Below, in pieces: positions 24,001 to 35,136 of a DNA stretch of 64,000 nucleotides (the stretch's first letter is position 1; every line of letters begins with the position of its first letter). The notes under the pieces are model-generated. The model worked only from the letters and a program-made list of their open reading frames with translations, was not told the origin of the DNA and did no database searches. The stretch spans positions 372,001 through 436,000 of the forward strand of contig JAALGY010000039.1 of the NCBI GenBank assembly GCA_032358165.1, given 5' to 3'. The position numbers were made by a program, and so were the translations under genes. Source of the stretch: Diplosphaera chodatii (lineage: Eukaryota; Chlorophyta; Trebouxiophyceae; Prasiolales; Stichococcaceae).

Positions 24001-27000
24001 CTGGCGTTCGCCGTCGCGCAGCCGCTGGGCGTCACGCTGCGCAAGGAGCTGGGCGAGGGGCTCATCGCGTCCGGCCTTGTAGGTGAGTGATAGGAATTGC
24101 CTTTCAAAATGCCCCCTCCAATATCCCTTTCAGCCATTCGGCGTGGCGCTGCGCAAGGAGCTGGGCGAGGGGCTCATCGCCTCCGGGCTCGTTGGTGAGC
24201 GCCTCCTCTGTGTAGGCGCCCAGTTCGGTCCGACTACTGGGGCTGCATGTTGTCTGATGTACGGTTGACGTTGGTGCTCACCTCAGGGTGCTGGATAGGG
24301 GCCTAGTCGCATCCAGTGCAGTGGGAGAAGAACTGGTACACACAACTGGCACTTGCCGGGGCTAGACACAGCATCAATAAAGCGCAAAGACAATCAGTAT
24401 GCGGTCTGGGCTGAACAGCTGGCGACCTGCTGCAGGCTCGGCGCTGCCGATGTTCGAGGAGCTGGAGCTGTGGGACAGCCTCATCCTGTGCTACCAGATG
24501 CTGGGCAAGGCGCCCCAGGTGCCGCGCCCTCGCTCCTCATCAAAACCCACTGACAGCAGCTTTGTGCATGTGCACCGGCGACCCCTAAATCCAGGACGTG
24601 CAGTCGATGCGATGAAATACACAACAGCCAGATGCTGTCCTCGCGGCTGCAGTCGCTTCACATGCTCAGCAAGCACCTGCCGTGGACTTGCTGCAGCCAG
24701 AGCTGGGCACCAAATCGGCAGCTTATAACTGCAGGCGGAGGCGCTGATACAGGCGCGGCTGACGGAGACGCCCGACGAGGCGCGGCTGTGGTGCGCGCTG
24801 GGGGACCTGCGCCAGGATGACGGCTGCTACAGGGCCGCCTGGGAGCGGTCGGGCCAGCGCTCGGCTCGCGCCAAGCGCTCCCTGGCCAGAAGGTGCTCTT
24901 TTTGGATATGACTCTGAAATTGCATGACCACTTCAGCTGGAGTGGAGTCTGCTGTTCAGTTCTGAATCGTGGAGACGTTCCTGTGACATCCAAAGGCGCC
25001 CGAAGACAACATTCGGGAGCATGACTGCTGCCTGCAGCGCGATGCGGAAGAAGGACTACGGGGGGGCCGCCGAGCACTGGGAGGAGGCGCTCGCGCTCAA
25101 CCCGCTGCACCCCGACGGCTGGTTCGCGCTGGGCTACGCGGCGCTCAAGGCGGCCGACGACACCCGCGCGGTGCAGGTGTGTTGCTATTGGCATACGAAA
25201 CTTGCTTAGGCATACAACAGTGGCAGAGGCGGTCATGAGGGCTGGTGGTATGCAGCCCATGTCAGCGGCCCAGGGCAGCTGATTTGGGGTGTATACAGCA
25301 GCCCTCATGGCCTTGTGGCCAGCGTGATGTGCAGACACTGATGGTCTGTGTGATACGAGGGCAGTAGCGCACTCTCCAGGACCTGTGATCCTTGTCAGAG
25401 GTGGCGCCACAGCATGCAACAAACTTCTCTAAGTCATGCAGTCGCTGTCCATCATAGTCTCGCGGGGGCCACAGAATTGTTCCCTTCACGGCAGGCTCTG
25501 TTGCACCACGAAGCATGGCGGCATGCAGCTTGTCTGCATGTCTCCTGCTGCTGCAGTAATTATCGAAGCCAACAAGTAAGAAACCACATCTGCAGGCATG
25601 TGAGCGCACGTAGCAAGAGAAGCCGAGGAGGGAACATCCTCTCCCGTAGGATCCAGCTCGCTGAGGTCTGGATGTCTTGCGTGCGCAGGCGTTCACCCGC
25701 ACGGTGCAGCAGGAGCCGGACAACGGCGACGCGTGGGCCAACATCGCGGCGGTGCACCTGCAGCACCGCGCCTGGCAGCCTGCCTTTGCCGCCGCCGCCG
25801 AGGTGCGCACGATGGGGCAAAGTTTAGGCTGGCTGCAAGCATCCAAAATATGGATGCCATCAGCCCTGATCAAGCCAGAGAAGCAGCGCACCCAGCTGCT
25901 CACCGGCTGGATCAGCCACTGGGGTCCATGCTGGTCACAAGCAGAGTCAAGTACATAGTCTGGCAGCTGCTCCTGTTGCGGCTGTGTGCATTCACATACA
26001 TTGCATCACTTGCCGCTTGTGCTTGCCATACAGCAGTTGACTCTTCGTATGAGCCACCGTGTGGACGTGCTGATGTGTTGCTGCAGCATCACCTCCTCGC
26101 GGACTAACTGAACTCTGCATCTGACATTGTTACTTTCCTAAGCTAGCAGATTTAGCGCATGTAACAGATCATGCATCACAGACGCAGTGCCAAGCATGAC
26201 GGGCTGTGTGCACATCTTAAGGGGGTCGCGGCTGATAGATGATCCATACCTGATGCCATCCCGCTGGGCGCAGGCAGTGAAACACAAGCGGGAGTCGTGG
26301 CAGATGTGGAGCAACTACGCGCTGGCGGCGGCGCACGCTGGCCACCCCCTGCACGCGCTGCGCGGCGCCAGCCAGGTGAGATGTCGTCTTGTGCCTTTGC
26401 ACTGGGGAGGCGTCGACTGCAAAGCACCATTGTAGCAACACAGCCCCGTCTCCAAGGATAAACAGTATCTTGAACGCAAGCAAATCTGCTGTACAACGTG
26501 CCGTTTTCTAGGCCATGATGTGGTTCTGCAGCAGCAAAGCAGTGGGTGTCTGCAACGCTCATCAGGCAGCAGGCGTGTGTAGTCGCAATCCCGCGCCGCT
26601 GCTGGTGCCAACTCCCTGCTCTCTGACTTGAGGCCGTGCGGTCGCATGTGCAGGTGCTGGAGCTGACGGGCGGGCAGCGTCTGGAGGCCGAGGTGCTGGG
26701 CGCGCTCATAGCAAAGCTGGCAGACGCGCTGGCGGCTGACGCTTCCGCGGCGCCAGATGCCGCCGCGGCTGATGCGCAGCAGGCGGGCGCAGCTGCTGGT
26801 GGGAGCAGCCAGTCTGCCGGCTCTGCAGCGCCAGCCAGTGCAGTGGAAACCGCTTCAGCACCGGCAACACAGGAGCCAGCTGCTGGTGTCAGGGGCGAAC
26901 CGTCAGGCAGCGGAGCAGCAGGGGCTGCCATAGATGAGCCAATGCAGGATGCTGACAATCAGCAGCAGAACGCAGCGGGGCTGGACGAAGCAGAGGAGCT

Positions 27001-28183
27001 TGGCCAGCCCGATGAGGCAGCGCCGCAGCAGCTGAGTGAGCACGAAGCTGCGCAGCTACGCTCTGGCCTAGCCAAGGTGCGATCTGGAATTTTGGTTCTG
27101 GAACTCGGGCTGATAGACAGAAGTTTGTGCTTCCTCACCTGTTGCTCGGATAAGCAGCTGGTGCAAAGCATACTGTGAGATCTGTTCGTTGCCACTGTAT
27201 GACACGTTGTGCCCTATGTGTTCAGTCAGCCTAGCTCACGTTCAATGATGTCAGTCGTGACATTTGCACGGGGTGGATTTTGCAGGTGCTGAAGCAGGCT
27301 GCGGGGTCGGCGGCAGGCGACAGCGCGCTGTGGGGCCTTCTCGCCCAGTTCTACAGGTGCCCACCTGACGCATCCACACGATGAAGCATCGTATTGCGTT
27401 GTAGCTTGCTGCTGACCAGATTAGCAACTCATTTGTACGAAACCTAGAGAATCATGTGTGTGTGCTGGGTTCTGGGTCATGCACCATCACAGCGCCATCA
27501 CAGCTGCGCTGATCAGCTGTCATGTTCTGGTCTGAAGGATCTGTCGCGAGTCCGTCGGCGATGACCCAAGGCCCAACTTACGCAAAAGCCCATCTGAAGC
27601 AGTCATAAATTTCAGTTACACAGAGTTGTGTCACTGCTACAGGGCCACTGGGGAGACAACCAGCGAGCGGGAGGCGCTCGTGCGGCAGATCCGCGGGCTG
27701 CAGGGGACGCCCTGGAAGCAGGAAGCTGCTGCATTCGAATCGTACGCGGCGGCGCTGCTGCAGCTGGTGGCGCTGTACGCCGCAGCAGCGGAAGCCGGGG
27801 AGCCCTCTGCCAGGTACACAAGCGTGCCAAGGTGCTGACTCCCTGGTGACCAAAGGTTCTGGACATCGCAGTATCATAGGCGCTGGCACTGCAGCGCCGC
27901 AGGAATAGACCGGGGGCTTGTTTGCTTGCAGCACAGCCTTGCTGAGATCGCTGCACATTGTTTGTAGGACATGAGAGCCGTGCCAGATGTATGTTGCCGA
28001 ACTACTAGAAGGCAGCCTGGCCCTCGCCACTGCAGGGACTTGTCCTCTGGACGGATGCAGCTCCGGGGCGTGACGCAGCAGACCCGCGAGAAGTTCGGCG
28101 GAACAGACACATTTGAGCGCCTGATGGCGGCCCTGGAACAAGTCAGCACCCTGCTGGACGCTGCAAAGGCAACTCAGCAATAG
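21034..28183 (+). CDS. TTC27: TTC27 / Emw1-like tetratricopeptide-repeat protein
   Basis: Start chosen at 21034: MGSAELQLLLATLSG matches the family N-terminus, and exon 1 (21034-21121) joins in phase 1 to the acceptor at 21289. ELVSNIEAGSYEAAL (about 21296), LFLQANLTGP (about 21640), RVYLPQYLLLALC (about 21985), KTRDRALMQLQ-like TRDRALLTLQRLADAL (about 23920), FEELELWDSLILCYQMLGK (about 24453-24510), then TPR helices: GCYRAAWERSGQRSARAKRSL (split around 24820), WEEALALNPLHPDGWFALGYAAL (about 25080-25150), FTRTVQQEPDNGDAWANIAAVHL (about 25690-25760) and VKHKRESWQMWSNYALA (about 26278). The C-terminus is REKFGGTDTFERLMAAL. An Ala/Gln-rich insert (about 26740-27050) and a decayed duplicate exon (24131-24194) are unusual. 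Family members are essential TPR scaffolds whose exact role is not settled. The 3' third is duplicated at 38500-40394. Confidence 0.9.
24018..24194 (+). repeat. Tandem duplicate of an exon end in TTC27
   Basis: The exon end encoding LRKELGEGLIASGLV (24018-24082, donor GTGAGT) is repeated at 24131-24194, preceded by TTTCAG and followed by GTGAGC. More than 30 consecutive bases are identical. The real next exon (GSALPMFEELE) joins in phase 1 to copy 1. If copy 2 were spliced in as a separate exon it would shift the frame, so it is probably skipped. Confidence 0.85.
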
Positions 28184-28830
28184 TAGGGCGACGGCAGCGA
28201 CAGTGAAACGCCGAAGGAGGCCGCTGAGGTTCTGCAGCATTCTGAGCGGATAGCCGCATGTTTCGTGGATCTACATACTGGCAGATCATCAGCACACCTG
28301 GCCAGTGACATGGACCTGGGTCGACTGCTCATGTCGTCAGGAGGAGGTCGCTTTGGAAGCATGCGTATGAAGCATTGGAGGACCTTGGCTCTCTTGCAAC
28401 TATGGTGGATGCGGTGGGTTCGTTGTTGAGGAGCACATTGCTGGTCGCTGGTAAGGTTGCATTGCTCTTCGTGACAGGACCCATGCAATAGCAGCAGCTG
28501 CCAGTCACCGTATTTCCATCACTTCAGCACAAGTCCACAAAGTGTGTGGCAGTCTGCAGTGCAGCAGACTGCTATACCACGGGCTCACTGACGGCAGCGC
28601 AGACCAAAATACAGAAATGGTGTTGCATGGAAGCCGGGCATCATCTTTATTTTTGACATACTGCCGCTGCCTACACTACCATAGTAAACTCCTGTCGAGT
28701 AACTGCCAGTGTCAGTGACAGTGCAGCTCTGAAAAGCTTGCACAACTCACAGCATGCGCAGCAGGGAACAGCAAACCTCTGTGCGGCTAAAATGAACATC
28801 TGTCTGCTTGTGGCTATCATACAGCAGCGG
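28184..28830. repeat. Spacer between TTC27 and LRR-A, copied at 40395-40944
   Basis: Contains TTC27 and LRR-A convergent 3' flanks. Patches match the second copy, such as ATTGCTGGTCGCTGG / ATTGCTGGCCGAAAG followed by ATTGCTCTT (about 28435-28475 against 40595-40630), and GCCAGTCACC (about 28500 against 40660). No gene is seen. Confidence 0.7.
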
Positions 28831-31285
28831 CTAGACTTCCTTGCTCCAGGTGATGCTGACATGCTTCATATTTTGCAAAACACTTTGGAACCCTTCCGGC
28901 AGCAGCACGTCTTCATTGTATCCGCAGTCGTTATTCACGATTGTCAGACTTGTGAGCCTGCAATGCCACAAAATGACATGAGAAGCCGATTCCCAAGTTT
29001 GGTTCCTCAGCTCAGTAGCGCATGTCAGCGTACAACTACAGCTCTGCTGATGAACGGCTATATTTTGTTCCCGGCTTGACGGTGCAACCATTGCTTGCCA
29101 TGTGACCTTACCTGCACTCGCTGCAATCGATATCACATTTCCCTGTGCCAGGCTGCGCACCTGGTCAGATTGGTGGCGGTGGGAGGCAACGACCTCACAC
29201 CGCAGCCCACCAGCGACACAGTTTCCAGCGCCGTCAGGTTGCCGAAGGCATCTGGAAGCTCGTCCATTTCCACCAGATCTGCATGTGCAGGACCCGACGA
29301 TTACAGCCAGGCTGCCTGCTGTGATGAGTACAATGCCGCCCTGCAGCAGCGGATTGACAGTGCAACGCTTTGCACCACTAGATGTTGTAGCGTCCTGCAC
29401 AGACTGACAAGATCGACAGGCCTTGATGCAAGCCATGGACTTGCAGCCAGTCCTGAGGGCATTCAGAGCGCATCATACACGGGGTCACCATATGGTGCAT
29501 GTAGAATATGAGAGGCAACGTCCACAACACTACCGCGATAACAGATTGCAACATCGTCAACAATGCAGGCAAGCGCAGAGCAAGTCAAGTTTCCAGTCTG
29601 TAAAGGGCGTCCCACACCCTTCCAGTGATGTGGTGGTCCAACAGCATCAATAATAATGGCTCAGGCAGCCGCTGTTGGATGCAGTTAGCAGCTTATACAC
29701 GTACCTACACAGTGTAATGACAGCTGGCGCAGGCAGGTGCACTTGGCCAGAGACATTGGAAAGCTGCAGCTCGAGTCGGGCCACCCGTGCATCTGGTATC
29801 TTTCAGCAGTGTAGGCGCACCACTCCAGCTCCACTGCCATCTGATGCAAGCAGTATCAAACGTGATGCTGGGCACCATCTGCCGCCTGATGGCATCCTCC
29901 AGTAGCCCAATGCAACCATTGGCATCTCGGCATTGAACAAGCACCTCAGGGTTTTGTGTCAAGGACCACACCTCGACCTTGACGTCCAGAGAGGTGAGTC
30001 CCGTGAGCTGGCCCAGGGCTGTGTCGAGACCGGCAGAAACGTCAGATGGGTGCAGCGAGTGGATCTTGAGCGCCTGCAGGCTGCGCAGGCCGCACAGGCC
30101 GCCGAGCGCCGAGCCGGGCAACAGCCTGCAGGGTGGCAGCTACGTAGCTCATGCTCATAACAGATGCACATGCATTGGTCATGACTTGGGAGACCAGCAG
30201 GGTGATCACATATGCCTAGGCTTGGCTGGCCTGCAGAGCAACAAACTGCTCAGAAGCTGAAAGTCCTGAGATACAGCTCTCACCGTTCCTGTGTCGTGTT
30301 TGACTGACTCAGGTGCAGCAGGCAGCAATTTGTAACGAGGGTGGCAGGCACGAACATGGCATCAGTCGCGTGCCATCCAGCATGCATGCAGCTGCCCGCG
30401 ACATCTGCTCTCACCCGTTCCTGGTGTCGATGTGCAGCACGCGCATGCTGGAAGCGGCTGGTGCGGTCACTATGCCACCCAGTATCATGCACGGCAGCGG
30501 TTGCCCGTCCACCAGGTCGTCCGGGCGAAGAACACGATAGTCTGCACCATATGACGACATACAGTTGTTTGGAACTTGCACATGCAGGTGGATTCAGAGC
30601 CTGCATACCATAAGCGGCATGCAGGAGGCCAGGAGCTGCACTGTGCGTGATACGCTCAGGCCTGTAGCGATGTGCGTGTTGTCTGTGGCCGGTCATCAAG
30701 AGCCAGTGTGCTGCAGGGTTGCATGCCTGGCCACAGAGGTTCCTCACCCACACGGGTGCCTCTGACCATGATGCCGTCAATCAGGGTGGCGCCAGCGATT
30801 TGCTGCTGCGAGGCGAACAGGGCCTTGGTGGAGGTCTGCAGAACGTGAAAGCTGCCCAGGGCTCTGCACAGCCGGCGCAGGCACCTGTTTGTGGACTGCA
30901 GCGCTGCCCTGCAATCAAGGCATGCAGGCGCGTGTCTGTTCAGCAGTGGGATGCTTTTGGCACGCGTGGGATTGATATGCAGCCCATGCAATGGCATGCA
31001 GGTGGAGTGCAAATTGTCAATATCTCGGGGCACACATGGGCAGCCTGCTGCATGATGAAGACTGCCTGCCTGCAGGTTGACATACACAGCAAGGTGCACT
31101 GCCAAAGCAAACGAGGCACCCACGCACCTGTCGCTGTGGGTCAGGTCACTGCGAAACATGTGCTCGAGCAGCATGGTGATCAGAGCTTCTGGCACGTCCA
31201 TGATGTTGCGCAGCGCAGGTGCTGTTGCTGGCGGCGCCGCAGGTGGCGTTACAAGCACCGCCTGTTTGGCTTGATCAGTATCCAT
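28831..31285 (-). CDS. LRR-A: F-box-like/leucine-rich-repeat protein, paralogue 1 of 7
   Basis: Seven conserved blocks, minus strand. Block 1 (31285-31129) starts MDTDQAKQAV and carries MDVPEALITMLLEHMFRSDL. It splices in phase 2 to block 2 (30908-30748, RAALQSTNRCLRRLCRALGS), giving an F-box-like fold. Block 3 (about 30542-30410) has DDLVDGQPLPCMILGGIV. Block 4 (about 30125-29960) has LGGLCGLRSLQALKIHSLHP and TGLTSLDVKVEV, clear leucine-rich repeats. Block 5 (about 29850-29715) has LEWCAY and KCTCLRQLSLHC. Block 6 (about 29285-29150) has LPDAFGNLTALETVSLVGC. Block 7 (about 28965-28831) has RLTSLTIVNNDCGYNEDVLL and ends at 28831. F-box/LRR proteins often select targets for ubiquitination, but the F-box here is divergent and that role is inference. 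Closest to LRR-D. Confidence 0.75.
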
Positions 31286-32049
31286 GCCCGCGCTCTGGCG
31301 TACTTCCTGGTTTGCTAGCTGATGAGACCAACCGCCTCCTATTGCTTTGTCTTCTTGCTTACTGGTTGTGCCAGCCAAGGGAGACAGAGTTCAGATGGCC
31401 GCTGCAATCGGGAACGAGTGCGTCTCTTGCTTTGCTAGGCGAAACGCCCTGTATAGCATGCCGGTTTGTTTGCACGATTGTGTGTATTGACATCAGAACT
31501 TGAGCGCATCACAGTGACAATTGCACGTCAGATCGCAGGAGACTGTCAGCGACAGGCTGCATTTTTGCCGCCGTTTAAATTTGCCTTTTAATGCTCACTG
31601 TCAGCCCTGGGCCAGAATATGCCCATCATCTAGAATGACTCAAATGCCGACGATCAGATATGCTGATCAATCACGCGATAAAGCTCAGCTAGCGGTCCAT
31701 TGTGCATGTATATATGCTTTTCGCATGTGCATATATTGTGAGCGAGCGTGCAGCGAGCACGCACGGGTAGCGTGACCATGATGCACACAGTCTTGCCCAA
31801 CTTGCCACGAACCATCTGTCCTCTGGTCATCCATGATATATGCCACCACAACAAACCGCCACGATTCCGGATGCGATGCAGACGGAGCCGTATTTTGCAC
31901 ATGTTCTCATATGAGTGCCAGCATTACGTCTAGTCTTGTGCTTTGAGAACACCGCCAAAAGATCTTCCTTGGTAACTGAATGACGGGCAGACCGTCCAAA
32001 AAGGTGCGTGATCTTGGAGCTGCTCATAGTGTTAGGACAGCCAAACTCA
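31286..32049. other. 5' flank of LRR-A and 3' flank of LRR-B
   Basis: No gene. It holds the promoter-like box at 31567-31580 and shares short segments with the 5' flank of LRR-D (43379-44131). Confidence 0.6.
31567..31580 (-). promoter_or_regulatory. TATA-like/GGCGG box of LRR-A
   Basis: Gene-strand sequence ATTTAAACGGCGGC lies 282 bases before the predicted ATG. The same A/T run followed by GGYGG is found before all seven paralogues, so it is a likely core-promoter or transcription-start element. Confidence 0.55.
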
Positions 32050-34467
32050 CTACTGCAGCTCATGCTCTGCTGCCGCTGGCGGGTTGTCGTTGTACAGGAG
32101 CTTCATTCCACTAACCCAGGTGATGTCGATATTTTGCAGACTCGGCACCGTGCTGCGTAAGAACCCATCCGGCAGCTGCACGCCCTCGTAATCCAGGCTA
32201 CAGTTCTTGATCTTTAACGTATGAAGCCTGCAACGTCGTGCACGCCAGGACACAGGTTCATATGTCGTCCACCAGTGTTCATCAACATGCATCTGCTTCT
32301 GGACTTTCGTATGCTGCTCCTGTGGGTGCAGATGCCGCTTTTGCATACACGCCTGTCGCCGCACTGACCCTACATTATGATTGCCCCGGCGGACTATGTA
32401 CCTGGTGAGCTGCAGGATGGTGGCAGGCAATGACCTGACCTCACAGCCCACCAGCGACACAGTCTCAAGCGCCGTCAGATTGCCGAAGCCAGCTGGCAGG
32501 TCGCCAAGACACACCTGATCTGCAAGCAGAAGGACCATCGTCTCAAGACCTGAACGGTTGCAGTCACCCTGCAGCTATGCATTGGCGATGCAGTCTACAG
32601 CACTCGGCGACGGCGACGTCTTGCAGAAATAAACACCATCTGACAGGTCTTGATGTATATTGTGGGCTCGTGGCCAGTGCTGAGGTCATGTAGGACGCTT
32701 GCTGCATGGGTTGATCCAGCCATGCAGAAACATATGAGGAAACACACAGCCCCGACAGTAGGCTGCGCAACATCAGCAACAGTGCAGGCTCCATAAGTGA
32801 GCCACCCTCATGCCAATGACCAGCATGAATTTAGTGCCGACATGCCCATAGCACTCCAGCAGGATGCATGCATAGTGTGTCTTTCCATGCATGCACAGCA
32901 CACAGGCAGCCATGCCAGCCCCTGTAACATCTGGTCGGCAGCTGAATCACCTGTGCTGTTACAGAGGGACAGACGGCGAAGGCAGATGCAGTTGAGCAAA
33001 GCAGTTGGGAACCCGCAGTCTGAGCCGCCCCTGCCGCCGTCCCAGAACCTGTCAGCCTCGTCTGCGCACCATTCTGGCACACGCGCCACCTGCAGATGCT
33101 GAAAGATTATCAGCTCATATCGGGCGGTGTAGGTTGCCTTGGACATTTTGCAAGTCTGAGCACACTTCAATCTTGACTGTCAAACATGATGTCATCATTG
33201 CCACCTACGCAAGCAAGCAAGCATGTCCCAAGAGGCCGGTGCGCTGCATGGCATGTCAAAGCAAATTGTGGTGTGCCGGCGCCGCGCAAGCAGCCCAGGG
33301 CTCCGTGTCAGGGACCTGCGCACCTCCACCTTAACGTCCAGCGCCGTGAGGGCTGTGAGGTGGTGCAGGGCTGCGTTGAGACCGTCGGACAGGTGCCTAG
33401 GGTGCACTGAGTGGACCTTGAGCGCCTGCAGGCTGCGCAGGCCGCACAGGCCGCCCAGGGCCGAGCCGGGCAACAGCCTGCGATGTGGCAGCCGCCTCAC
33501 GCTGTGTGACAATGGCAGACATAGCTGTGTTCCATGTGTGGCTGGCTGTAGCAGCAGCAGCAGGCACACTGTACATGCATGCTGCGCCCACTGCTCACCC
33601 GCCTCTGGTGTCAACATGCAGCACCCGGATGCTGGAGGCAGCAGGTGCGGTGGCGATGCCACTCAGTGCAGCGCACAGCAGCGGCTGTCCCGCCGCCAGG
33701 TTGGTCGGGCGCAGCAGTCGGTAGTCTGCACCAGTCAACAAGGAACAGCTGCGCTGTGTTTGTGTGCGCCGGTTGCTCCAGACTTGCGCTGGTCAGCACA
33801 TCAACAACTTCGTTGCACAAGGCTGGCAAGATCCGGGGGCAGCATTGCATGATGTGCATGCCCCGTGCAGGTTGTCAGGACTACAAGAACCATCACGCTG
33901 CAGGGCTGCGTCTTGGCCGCATGGCAGCTCTCACCCACACCGTCCCCAAAAACCTTGATGCCATTGACCAATGAGTCCCTCCCGATTTGCTGCAGCGAGC
34001 TGAACAGGGCCTCAGTCGAGGTCTGCAGCACGTGAAAGCTGCCCAGGGCTCTGCACAGCCGGCGCAGGCACCTGTTGACACACGCCAGCGCTGCCCTGCA
34101 CCCAAGTCATGCCGATGTGCTCGACAATGTACACATACCGAGCTGCTGCGTGAATGCATGCTGGCCACGATGCAGCTAGCTGCAACACCTCCACCACCTG
34201 ACTTACAAGACGTTCAGCCATAAATTCTACTACCCATAGTACTACCCGTAGCATGGGCAGCCCATTGCGTAAGCGCAGCATTCATGCAAGCCAGCAGTGG
34301 GCTCCTGGTGGATCTAGCGACACGCACCTGTCGCTATGAGTCAGCTCGCTGCGGAACATGTGCTCCAGCAGCACGGTGATCAGTGCCTCCGGCACATCCA
34401 TCACTGTGCGCATCGCATGCGGCGCAGGCTGCGCTGCAGTGGCCGGCCCATCGCCTCGATCAGCCAT
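32050..34467 (-). CDS. LRR-B: F-box-like/leucine-rich-repeat protein, paralogue 2 of 7
   Basis: Start MADRGDGPATAAQ at 34467; block 1 (to about 34326) has MDVPEALITVLLEHMFRSEL. Block 2 (about 34100-33930) has VNRCLRRLCRALGSFHVLQT. Block 3 (about 33725-33598) has YRLLRPTNLAAGQPLL. Block 4 (about 33480-33325) has LGGLCGLRSLQALKVHSVHP and LTALTALDVKVEVR. Block 5 (about 33095-32945) has VPEWCADEADRFWDG and CICLRRLSLC. Block 6 (about 32520-32405) has LPAGFGNLTALETVSLVGC. Block 7 (about 32230-32050) has LHTLKIKNCSLDYEGVQLPD and ends EHELQ. Leucine-rich repeats are evident; the F-box reading is inference. An upstream Met at 34662 would add a poorly conserved extension. Closest partner by position and block 7 (BxGVQLPxGF) is LRR-E. 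Confidence 0.74.
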
Positions 34468-35136
34468 GCTCTCTGCTGTGCTGGGGGTTACAGCGTCGTC
34501 AGTGCTTCGCTTCTGTTTGAGTGTTGGGCTGGCTAACTGAGCCAAATGAAACAGGCAGGCTCGCTGCAGAGCAGGCAGCCGTGACAATATATCGGTTTGA
34601 TGGTCGCTGTCTCCCACACCACCTCGGACTGATGACTCTGCTATCTTGACAAGGTGACACAATGATCGTCGGCGATGCTGGATTTACACCAACTGGAATA
34701 CTGCACAGAGGCGTTGAAGATTTGGCCAGTAAAGGGCTACCTAGATGCCGCCAGTTAATGTGGCCATTGTGCCATTCAAGGCTACAGCCATGACATTCGA
34801 TTAGCTGGAACTGTCAGGGTGACTGGCCCCGCAGATCCGGTGGTCATCTGTGTTTCATAGGATGCTGCTTTGGCTGTGATCTGCCATGCAGCGACATTCT
34901 TTGATCGTGCTGAACACCTTGGCATCGTGAAAAGATCACGTACAGCAAGATACAAAGATCATAGAGTGGCAGCTGCAGATAGATGCAGCATTGCTTGCGC
35001 TGCAGACGTTTTCAGTGTTCGGCTCTGCAGCCAGTCTGTGACCGTCCGCTCCTTGCACCATTTCATGCGCAGATCTGCAAAAAATCAGATCGGATTTGCA
35101 TGAAGCAAGGGTGTGCGCCGGGGGGGCAGCAGGGTC
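34468..35136. other. 5' flank of LRR-B and 3' flank of LRR-C
   Basis: No gene. It carries the box at 34747-34760. Parts of the ATG-proximal 200 bases resemble the 5' flanks of LRR-E and LRR-F (GGCTGGCT..., GCAGCCGTGAC). Confidence 0.6.
34747..34760 (-). promoter_or_regulatory. TATA-like/GGCGG box of LRR-B
   Basis: Gene-strand CATTAACTGGCGGC, 280 bases before the predicted ATG; identical to the LRR-F box. Confidence 0.55.
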
